NCBI RefSeq assembly: GCF_031624495.1
Contig: NZ_JAMQOP010000002.1
Span: forward strand, 868,001 to 932,000
Direction: 5' to 3'
Length of the DNA stretch: 64,000 bases
Source: Halogeometricum sp. S1BR25-6
GTDB lineage: Archaea > Halobacteriota > Halobacteria > Halobacteriales > Haloferacaceae
Below are positions 42,819-50,074 of the stretch, in pieces. How positions within the stretch are numbered: the stretch's first letter is position 1; every line of letters starts with the position of its first letter. The position numbers and the translations under genes are program-made. The notes under the pieces are model-generated. The model was not told where the DNA came from. It made no database searches and was given only the letters and a program-made list of their open reading frames with translations.

Positions 42819-44042
42819 ATGGTGGATGACTCCGTAGACCGGGTGATGAAGTTTCAGGGCGGGGAGACGACGGCGGTAGTCCGAACGGTCGCCTCGCGCG
42901 TCCGCGAACAGAATCTGACGTTCCTCGCCGGCAGCCTCGCCTACAACGCGTTCGTCTCGCTCATCCCCCTGTTGCTCCTCGTCGTCCTCCTCGTGAGCAC
43001 CGTCGGCAGCGAGGTGTTCGCCACCACCGTCGCGGACCTCACGGAGTCGTACCTCACGCCCGGCGCGCAGACGGAGATTCACGCCGCCATCGACAACGCC
43101 GGGGGAGAGGTCGGGTTGTCGGTGACGGGGACGCTCATCCTCCTGTGGGGGGCGCTGAAGCTGTTCCGCGGGCTCGACACCGCCTTCGCGGAGGTGTACG
43201 GAACGACGGACGACGGCGGCATCGTCAAGCAACTGCGCGACGGACTCGTCGCCTTCGTCGCCATTATCCTCTCGGTGGCCGCCCTCGCGCTGGCCGGCAG
43301 CGCGTTCGCGTACTTTCAACTCCCGCTGCTCCACGTGCTGAACCCGCTCTTTCTCCTGTTCGGTCTCAGCGTCGCGTTCCTCCCGATGTACTACGTCTTT
43401 CCCGACGTCGAGATGACCGTCCGCGAGGCGGCGCCGGGCGCCGTCGTCGCCGCCGGCGGGTGGGCGGTGCTCGAAGTCGGGTTTCAGGTGTACGCCGCCA
43501 ACGCCTCCCAGTACGAGGCGTACGGCGTCATCGGTGGTATCCTCCTGGTCCTAACGTGGCTGTACTTCAGCGGCTTCATCCTCCTCGTCGGCGCGACGGT
43601 CAACGCGGTCATCCGCGAGCGAAAACTCGAGCATCGGAGCGCGTCGGAGGCCGACGACCCGTTCGCGTCGGACGAGGGGGCGGCCGAGGCCGTCGACGGG
43701 GGGGAGACCCCGCCGCTCGGGACCGACCCGAGGAACGCGACGACGCCGACCGAACCGAACGGACGAGGCGAGTCCGGCGAGGCGAGGGCGGGGACGGGGC
43801 CGGTCGGCGGACCGAGGGGGTCGGTCGAGTCGGAACGCCCCATCGCGATGTCGGCCGATGCCGATGCCGACGAAGACGGCGAGGAAGCCGTCCGGGCGCC
43901 CGGCCGGCGCGACACCGAGCGCCGCACCTCGGGCGACGACGGCGGGTCGTTCCGGAACGTCGGCGCGGCGTTCCTCGCGGGCGTCGTCGTCGGCCTCGTG
44001 GCCGTGACCGCCGCCGCGGTCCGCCTCGCCGCCGACCCCTGA
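42819..44042 (+). CDS. YihY/virulence factor BrkB family membrane protein
   Basis: A 407-residue protein. Residues about 30-290 hold six membrane segments in the BrkB/YihY arrangement (LTFLAGSLAYNAFVSLIPLL, TGTLILLWGALKLFRGLD, TWLYFSGFILLVGATVNAVI). Residues 295-385 are an acidic, Gly/Pro-rich linker. The last 30 residues form another hydrophobic segment (FLAGVVVGLVAVTAAAVRL), so the linker loops between two membrane parts. Function unknown; it is not an RNase BN despite some old annotations. Confidence 0.85.
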   Translation: MVDDSVDRVMKFQGGETTAVVRTVASRVREQNLTFLAGSLAYNAFVSLIPLLLLVVLLVSTVGSEVFATTVADLTESYLTPGAQTEIHAAIDNAGGEVGLSVTGTLILLWGALKLFRGLDTAFAEVYGTTDDGGIVKQLRDGLVAFVAIILSVAALALAGSAFAYFQLPLLHVLNPLFLLFGLSVAFLPMYYVFPDVEMTVREAAPGAVVAAGGWAVLEVGFQVYAANASQYEAYGVIGGILLVLTWLYFSGFILLVGATVNAVIRERKLEHRSASEADDPFASDEGAAEAVDGGETPPLGTDPRNATTPTEPNGRGESGEARAGTGPVGGPRGSVESERPIAMSADADADEDGEEAVRAPGRRDTERRTSGDDGGSFRNVGAAFLAGVVVGLVAVTAAAVRLAADP

Positions 44043-44090
44043 GAGCGGGGATAGGCGGAGCGGGCCGGATTTCGGCGGGGCGTCCCCGCC

Positions 44091-45323
44091 TCAGACCTCG
44101 ACCGTGTCGCCGAGTCCGGGCGCGCGGGCGTCGAAGCCGTCCGCTCGAAGGGTCTCGGCGAACCCGGCGCAGTCGTCGCCGTGGTTGACCAACACCTCGC
44201 TTCCCTCGTACTCGCTCAGAAACGCGCGGAGACCCTCGCGGTCGGCGTGCGCGGAGAAGTCGTACATCTCCGCGCGGGCGGCGACGGGCATCGTCCGGCC
44301 GTCTATCTCCGCGCGGCCGCGCTCTATCAGGTCGCGGCCGGGCGTCCCCTCCACCTGGTAGCCGGTGAGCGTTATCTTGTTCGTCGGGTCGCCGCTGATT
44401 TCCGGCACGTACGTCATCGCCGGGCCGCCCGAGAGCATCCCGCTGGTCGTCACGATGGCGGTGTTCTGCGAGGCGATGCGTCGCCGTTGTCCGTTCCGCC
44501 CGGTCACGAACCGCGCGTGCGACTTCGCCCGCCGGAGCGCGTCGCCGTCGCGGACGAACTCGGGGTGTCGAAGCAGCATCTTCGTTACCCCCTTGCCCAT
44601 CCCGTCGACGTAGCACTCCACGTCGTGGGCGTCGAGGACGAGCAGCATCTCCTGGGTGCGGCCGATGGCGAACGCCGGCACGACGACGGTGCCGCCCTCC
44701 CAGATGGTCCCGCGGACCGACTCGACGAACCGCTCTTCGACCGCCGCCCTGTCCTCGTGAGTCACGTCGGCATAGGTGGACTCGCAGACGACGACGTCCG
44801 CGTCCGGGCGGTCGGTGCTGGCTCCGACGATTCGCTGATTGTCGGTGTGGAAGTCGGCCGTGTACAGCAATCGCGTCTCGCCGTCGTCGACGAGAACGTG
44901 CGCGCTGCCGGGGATGTGCCCGGCGTCGTACAGCGTCACCTCGTAGCCCGCCGCCTCGAACGTCTCGCCGTAGCCGTGCGGTTCCGACACCTGCGTCATC
45001 CGCCGGACGTGCGTCTCGGTGAACGGGCAATCGTACCTGCCCCCTTGGAGTTTCAGCGTGTCGCGCGCCAGCGTCCCCGCGAGTTCGGCCGTCGGCGGCG
45101 TCCAGTGAATCGGCGGTCGCCGGTCGCCGGCGAGGAGGGCGGGGACCATCCCGACGTGGTCGAGGTGGCCGTGCGAGACGACGACGGCGTCGGGTTCGGG
45201 CGTCGAAACGGGGAACTGCGGGGGGTTGCCCGTCAGCATCCCGTAGTCCAGCAGCAGCGAGTCGTCCACGAGAATCGCCGAGCGCCCCACCTCGCCGACG
45301 CCCCCGAGGAACTGGAGTTTCAT
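44091..45323 (-). CDS. Beta-CASP metallo-beta-lactamase-fold hydrolase (RNA-processing type)
   Basis: A 410-residue enzyme. The first metallo-beta-lactamase motif is VSHGHLDHVG near residue 55. Later motifs are DAGHIPGSAHVLV and a beta-CASP region with YTADFHTDN, VVCESTYADVTH and TSGMLSGGPAMTY, then NHGDDCAGFAE at the end. The arrangement is of the CPSF/Int11-type nucleases. It lacks KH domains, so it is not the aCPSF1 type. The start at 45323 (MKLQFLGG) is the usual family start; an in-frame extension of 34 codons is rejected. Confidence 0.9.
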   Translation of the reverse strand: MKLQFLGGVGEVGRSAILVDDSLLLDYGMLTGNPPQFPVSTPEPDAVVVSHGHLDHVGMVPALLAGDRRPPIHWTPPTAELAGTLARDTLKLQGGRYDCPFTETHVRRMTQVSEPHGYGETFEAAGYEVTLYDAGHIPGSAHVLVDDGETRLLYTADFHTDNQRIVGASTDRPDADVVVCESTYADVTHEDRAAVEERFVESVRGTIWEGGTVVVPAFAIGRTQEMLLVLDAHDVECYVDGMGKGVTKMLLRHPEFVRDGDALRRAKSHARFVTGRNGQRRRIASQNTAIVTTSGMLSGGPAMTYVPEISGDPTNKITLTGYQVEGTPGRDLIERGRAEIDGRTMPVAARAEMYDFSAHADREGLRAFLSEYEGSEVLVNHGDDCAGFAETLRADGFDARAPGLGDTVEV

Positions 45324-45450
45324 GGGGCCCCTACCGGCCCGAGACGCTTTTCGTCGTCGGTTCGGGGCGGCGTCGAGGGGCGGGAGTTGCCCGTCCGTCC
45401 GATTCGCCGTTTCCATCGCCTTCATGTCACGAGGGACGCTCTCGGAACCA

Positions 45451-47343
45451 ATGAGTCACGCCGACGAGAGCGCCTTCGACCGCTACCGCGCCGACGTGAC
45501 GCGGCCGCTCGCCCGCCTCTTCCGCGAGTACGGGACGTCGCGCGCGCGGTGGCTGGTCATCGGCCTCCTCGCCAACGTCGTCGCGCAGGCCGCCTCGCTG
45601 CTCCCGCCCGTCGTCCTCGGAACGGCCATCGACGCGATGTTCCGCGAGGGTGGGTCGGGGTACCAACTCCCGTTCGTCCCCGCCGCCTGGGTTCCGGCGA
45701 CCCCGGAGGGGCAGTTCTGGTTTTCCGTCTCCCTCATCGCCGGGTCGTTCGTCGTCACCGGCGTGTTCACGTGGGTGTACGGCGTCTCAGCGAACCTCTT
45801 CGCCCACGATGTGATGCACGCGGTGCGCACGGACAGTTTCACGAAACTGATGCGCCTCGACATGACGTTCTTCGACGACAAGCAGACGGGCGAGGTGATG
45901 GCCATCCTCAACAACGACGCCGGGAACTTGGAGATGTTCCTCGACAACGCCCTGATGAACTCTCTGCGACTGCTCATCATGGTCGGCGGCATCGCGTTCG
46001 TCCTCTTCGCTTTGAACTGGCAGTTGGCGCTCGTCACTCTCGTCGCCGTCCCCGTCATCGTCGTCTTCACGTGGTGGTTCATGCGCGTCGTCGCGCCGCG
46101 CTACCGCGCGCGCCAGTCGGCCGTCGCCGGCTTCAACACCCGCATCGAGAACGGCATCGGCGGCATCGAACTCGTGAAGACGACCAACAGCGAGCGGTAC
46201 GAACGGGGGCGCGTCCGCGACGCGTCGCGTGACCTCTTCGAGACGACGATGTCCGTGCTGCGGCTCAGCTACTTCTACCGCCCCGGCATGGAACTGCTCG
46301 CCGGCCTCTCGTTCACCGCGACGTTTCTCGTCGGCGGCTACTGGCTGTTCACGGGCACCGCGCCCGGTCCGCTCACCGGCACGCTCGAAGTCGGCACGTT
46401 CGTCACGTTCATCTTCATGACCCAGCGGTTCGTCGCCCCCCTCGCGGAGGTGTCGAACATCGTCGACCAGTTCCAGAACGCCCGCGCGTCCGCCGAACGC
46501 GTGTTCGGCCTCTCGGACATCCCCGTCAACATCGAGGACGACGCGGACGCCGTCGTCCTCGAAGACCCCGAGGGCGTCGTCTCCTACGACGGCGTCTCCT
46601 TCGCCTACCGCGACGTGTTCGGCGAGGTGGCGAGCGAGCCGATTCTGAACGACGTCTCCTTCGCCGCCGAACCCGGCGAGACGGTGGCCGTCGTCGGCGA
46701 GACGGGCGCCGGCAAGTCCACCCTGCTGAAACTCCTGCTCCGCCTGTACGAGCCGACCGGGGGGACGGTGTCGCTCGACGGCCACGACGTGGAGGACCTC
46801 ACGCTGGGGAGCCTCCGCGACGCCGTCGGCTACGTCTCGCAGGACACCCACCTCTTCGACGGCACCATCGCCGAGAACGTCCGCTACGGGCGGTTCGACG
46901 CGGACGACGAGACGGTCCGGCGGGCCGCGCGGGCCGCCGAAGCCCACGGGTTCATCACGGACCTGACGAACGGCTACGAGACGCGCGTCGGCGAACGCGG
47001 CGTGAAACTCTCGGGCGGGCAGCGTCAGCGCGTCGCCCTCGCCCGCGCCGTCCTCCGGGACCCACCGGTGCTGGTCCTCGACGAGGCCACCTCCGCCGTC
47101 GACACGGAGACCGAACGCGCCATCCAACGCTCCTTGGACCGACTCTCGGAGGACCGGACGACGCTCGTCGTCGCCCACCGCCTCTCCACCGTCGTCGACG
47201 CCGACGAGATTCTCGTGTTGGACGACGGCGACGTCGTCGAACAGGGCAGCCACGACGAACTTCTCGACGCCGACGGCGCGTACGCGGCGCTGTGGCGGGC
47301 GCAGACCGGCGAGGAGACGGGCTGGGGTGAGGATGATGACTGA
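45451..47343 (+). CDS. ABC transporter, fused permease and ATP-binding protein
   Basis: A 630-residue exporter-type ABC half-transporter. Residues about 35-330 hold six membrane segments. The ATPase domain has Walker A GETGAGKSTLLKLLL, the signature LSGGQRQRVALARAVL, Walker B VLVLDEATSAVDT and the H-loop VAHRLSTV. It works as a dimer, probably exporting lipids or drugs; the substrate is not known. The start is the ATG at 45451; another in-frame ATG 27 bases upstream is possible. The next gene overlaps its end by 8 bases. Confidence 0.92.
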   Translation: MSHADESAFDRYRADVTRPLARLFREYGTSRARWLVIGLLANVVAQAASLLPPVVLGTAIDAMFREGGSGYQLPFVPAAWVPATPEGQFWFSVSLIAGSFVVTGVFTWVYGVSANLFAHDVMHAVRTDSFTKLMRLDMTFFDDKQTGEVMAILNNDAGNLEMFLDNALMNSLRLLIMVGGIAFVLFALNWQLALVTLVAVPVIVVFTWWFMRVVAPRYRARQSAVAGFNTRIENGIGGIELVKTTNSERYERGRVRDASRDLFETTMSVLRLSYFYRPGMELLAGLSFTATFLVGGYWLFTGTAPGPLTGTLEVGTFVTFIFMTQRFVAPLAEVSNIVDQFQNARASAERVFGLSDIPVNIEDDADAVVLEDPEGVVSYDGVSFAYRDVFGEVASEPILNDVSFAAEPGETVAVVGETGAGKSTLLKLLLRLYEPTGGTVSLDGHDVEDLTLGSLRDAVGYVSQDTHLFDGTIAENVRYGRFDADDETVRRAARAAEAHGFITDLTNGYETRVGERGVKLSGGQRQRVALARAVLRDPPVLVLDEATSAVDTETERAIQRSLDRLSEDRTTLVVAHRLSTVVDADEILVLDDGDVVEQGSHDELLDADGAYAALWRAQTGEETGWGEDDD

Positions 47344-47650
47344 CGGGAACGAGAGCGGGAGCGGCGGAGACGAAGTGGACGGGGAGACGCGGGAGCGACT
47401 CCGTTCGCTGCACGAGCACCTCGCGGCAACGGCCGAACGACCGGTCGAGCGGACCGCGAGCGCGCATCTCGGTGAGGCGGAGGCAGTCGCGGGCGACGTG
47501 GCCCGAGACCCCGACGTCTCGCCGTCGGTCGTCCGGTCGCGCGTCGAGACGGTGGCGGACCTGCTCTCGCACGTCGACGGCACCGGCGACGACGAGGCCG
47601 ACGACCACGTCGAACGGGCGCGGGACCTCGCCGCGGAGATACTGGCTTAA
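47336..47650 (+). CDS. Small helical haloarchaeal protein
   Basis: A 104-residue protein, helical and acidic, with RERLRSLHEHLAATAERPVE, SAHLGEAEAVAGDVARDPD and a C-terminal ADDHVERARDLAAEIL. I recall similar haloarchaeal proteins grouped under DUF8152, but this is uncertain. It overlaps the ABC transporter gene by eight bases and is probably translated with it. It also overlaps the convergent gene by four bases at the stop. Confidence 0.7.
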   Translation: MTDGNESGSGGDEVDGETRERLRSLHEHLAATAERPVERTASAHLGEAEAVAGDVARDPDVSPSVVRSRVETVADLLSHVDGTGDDEADDHVERARDLAAEILA

Positions 47651-47955
47651 TCCCGGTCGCCGGTCGGGATGCGCGTCACCTGGAAGTCGCGGTAGCCGCC
47701 GTGGGCCGCTTCGAGCGCCCCGAGCCACCAGTTCCAGCGCTCGGCGAGGGTCGACCCGTCCGGCGCGTCGCGCAGTTGCCGCACCACCTCCGCCTCGGTG
47801 AGCGGTTCGCCGCGGTCGCGCCGGGGTTTGCCGGAGTCGGCGAGGTCGCGGGCCTGCCGGGCGACCACGCGCCGTTCCGCTTCCTTCCCGCCGAACTCCT
47901 GTCTCAGGGACGCCATCAGCACCTCGGGGTCGAACGACGGGGCGGCACTGTTCAT
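47647..47955 (-). CDS. Haloarchaeal protein of unknown function
   Basis: A 102-residue protein: a helical N-terminus (DPEVLMASLRQEFGGKEAER), then REPLTEAEVVRQLRDA and a Trp-rich segment (LAERWNWWLGALEAAHGGY), ending in FQVTRIPTGDRD. I see no catalytic motif. It is convergent with the previous gene, overlapping by four bases. No family recognised beyond a likely haloarchaeal distribution. Confidence 0.65.
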   Translation of the reverse strand: MNSAAPSFDPEVLMASLRQEFGGKEAERRVVARQARDLADSGKPRRDRGEPLTEAEVVRQLRDAPDGSTLAERWNWWLGALEAAHGGYRDFQVTRIPTGDRD

Positions 47956-48004
47956 GCCCGTCGTTCGCGCTCGAACCGCAAGAAGGCGCCGGCAGACGCC
48001 TGTC

Positions 48005-48871
48005 TCACACCACCCACGCCAGCGCGACGAACAGGAGGCCGAAACAAGCTATCAGCGCCGCCGGCATCAGTGCGCGCGGCGTCTCACCCGCCGCCGTCGC
48101 GAGACCGGCGGCGAGGGCGACGAACAGGAGACCGAAACCGACGAGGAACGCCTTCGCCGCGCGGGACGTCTCTCGGGCCTCGACGTCGTAGTCGCGAGAC
48201 TCGATTTCGGAGAGCGCCGAATCGACCGCCGGATAGTCGGTCTCGGGCACGAGGAGCAGCGTCGGGCGCGAGAGCACCACTGACCCGTCGTACCGGAGGC
48301 GAACGAGGCGGTAGTCGCCGAGACGCCACGCCGAGTGCGCGCGGAGTTGCCGCACGTCTCTCGGTCCGAAATCGGCGACGGTCGCGGTGCCGTAGTCCCG
48401 CCGAATCGTCCCCGCCTCGGCGTCGATTTCGCCCGCGGAGTCGCGGGCGGCGACGGCCGACCAGACGAGGGGCGCGCCGAGGAGGTAGACGTACGCGAGG
48501 GGCGGGAACAGCCCCACCGTGAAGAGGAGGAGGAGGGCCGCGGGGACCGAGCAGAGGACGTACCACGGGTTCAGGTTCAGTTCGTACGGGAGCATCCCGG
48601 AGAAAGACACCCGCTCGCGAACCGCCACGAGGTAGAACAGTGCGAACGGCCCGCCGAAGAGTAGCGACACCGCGAGGAGAACCGCGGCGCTCCCGTCTCC
48701 GGCGGCGAGGCTCCGGTAGGCCGTGAGTCCGACGAGAGCGACCAGGGCGACGCCGACGACGACGAACGCGCCGGTGACGAGGTGGCGGAAGGCGGTTCGG
48801 AGGCGCGGGTCTGCCTCGCCCTCCCAGCGGACGACCGCAGCGTCGGGGGCGCGGTCGCCGGTTGCGGACAT
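48005..48871 (-). CDS. Membrane protein with central PH-like region, unknown function
   Basis: A 288-residue protein with about six hydrophobic segments. Two to four precede a soluble central section (residues about 145-225, GEIDAEAGTIRRDYGTATVA and RQLRAHSAWRLGDYRLVRLR), and two follow near the C-terminus. The central section has the beta-strand rhythm of a bacterial PH-like domain. Function unknown. Starts at 48871 or 48874 (adjacent ATGs). An in-frame upstream extension of more than 130 codons is arginine/serine rich and overlaps the matrixin gene, so I rejected it. Confidence 0.72.
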   Translation of the reverse strand: MSATGDRAPDAAVVRWEGEADPRLRTAFRHLVTGAFVVVGVALVALVGLTAYRSLAAGDGSAAVLLAVSLLFGGPFALFYLVAVRERVSFSGMLPYELNLNPWYVLCSVPAALLLLFTVGLFPPLAYVYLLGAPLVWSAVAARDSAGEIDAEAGTIRRDYGTATVADFGPRDVRQLRAHSAWRLGDYRLVRLRYDGSVVLSRPTLLLVPETDYPAVDSALSEIESRDYDVEARETSRAAKAFLVGFGLLFVALAAGLATAAGETPRALMPAALIACFGLLFVALAWVV

Positions 48872-48932
48872 CATAGGTTCGCGTACGCTCGCCGACAATA
48901 TCAACGTCAGTCCGCGATGGTCGCGACGGTCC

Positions 48933-50024
48933 TCAGTCGTTCTCATCCCCGTCGCCGGCCGCCCACCACTCGCTCCGGCGGTCGCGGTAGGAGGCGTCGC
49001 GGAACGGTTCGGGCATCTCCGCGGGGTCCTCCGCGCCGAGGGCGAACGCCAGCCAGTAGCCGACGTGCCAACCGACCGCGTCCGTGTCGAGGTCCACGAG
49101 GACGATTTCGAGGTCCGAGTACGTCTCGACGGCGCCGTCACCGTCGGGGTCCCACCCGCGCGTCGCGCCGCAGGAGGCGGCGTTCGGCGAACACGGCGGG
49201 TCGTCGGCGAACTCGACGACCACGTCGGCGTCCGCGGGGTCGTCGACGAACGCGAAGGTGAGGTTGTCGGGCATCCCCGGCGCACCGCGTTCGTAGTAGT
49301 CGAGGGCGTGTCGAACCTGTTCGCGGGCCCCCTCGGGGTCGGAGGCGTTCGCCGCGTCGACGTACACCGAGAACTCGGCGCTGTTCCACGGGAAGTCGCG
49401 GTCGGTGGCGTTCGTGCGCGCCGTCGTGTAGAGGACGGACTCGCTGGCCATTACCTCGCGGGGGGCGTTCGCGTGGTCGAGGCCGAGCGTGTGCCCAAGT
49501 TCGTGTGCGACGACGAGTACGGTGGACTCGTCGGAGAAGGCGGTGCGGACGTACACGGTCTCGGGGCGGTCGATCTGCCGCCGGTCGGTGATGAGCGGCG
49601 CGCACCCCGCGGCGTCGTCGGCGCCGTCGCACGCGGGGACCGTCTGGACGAACTCGACCACGAGGTCCGGGTCCGTCGCGTTCGGCCGCACCTCGTAGTC
49701 GACGTCGTACCCCGCGTAGCGCTCGGCGTTCTCCTCCCAGTAGGCGGTCGCCTCGCGGACGATGGGCGTCCAGTCGCGGTCGGTGTTCGCGGCGTCCTCG
49801 ACGGCGACGACTACGGGGTCGGAACCCCACGGGTTCTCCCCGTCGGCGGCGACCACGCCGGTGCCGGTCACCCGTTCGACCCGCTCTCGCTGGGCGGCGT
49901 TCGCCGTCGGCGCGTCCCCGTCGGTCGGTGCGGGCGCGGGGTCCGACAGCGGGGCGACACAGCCGGCGAGCACGAGGATGAGGGCGAACGCGAGCGCAAC
50001 CGCCGGAGACCTGCGAGACGGCAT
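48933..50024 (-). CDS. Matrixin-like zinc metalloprotease lipoprotein with duplicated domain
   Basis: A 363-residue lipoprotein (lipobox LVLAGC near residue 21). The first domain (about 71-200) has HELGHTLGLDH (174-184), the extended metzincin motif, followed by a possible Met-turn at VMASES. The second domain (about 217-342) repeats the pattern: VYVDAAN matches VAVEDAAN, VVVEF with CSPNAASC matches VVEF with CDGADDAAGC, and then VGWHVGYW stands where VVAHELGH is in the first copy. So the second copy has lost its zinc site. It is probably an extracellular protease; substrate unknown. Confidence 0.85.
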   Translation of the reverse strand: MPSRRSPAVALAFALILVLAGCVAPLSDPAPAPTDGDAPTANAAQRERVERVTGTGVVAADGENPWGSDPVVVAVEDAANTDRDWTPIVREATAYWEENAERYAGYDVDYEVRPNATDPDLVVEFVQTVPACDGADDAAGCAPLITDRRQIDRPETVYVRTAFSDESTVLVVAHELGHTLGLDHANAPREVMASESVLYTTARTNATDRDFPWNSAEFSVYVDAANASDPEGAREQVRHALDYYERGAPGMPDNLTFAFVDDPADADVVVEFADDPPCSPNAASCGATRGWDPDGDGAVETYSDLEIVLVDLDTDAVGWHVGYWLAFALGAEDPAEMPEPFRDASYRDRRSEWWAAGDGDEND

Positions 50025-50074
50025 CGGTTCGGCTGACGCCCCCCGGGGGAAAGAACGTTTGCCCCCGAGGGGGA

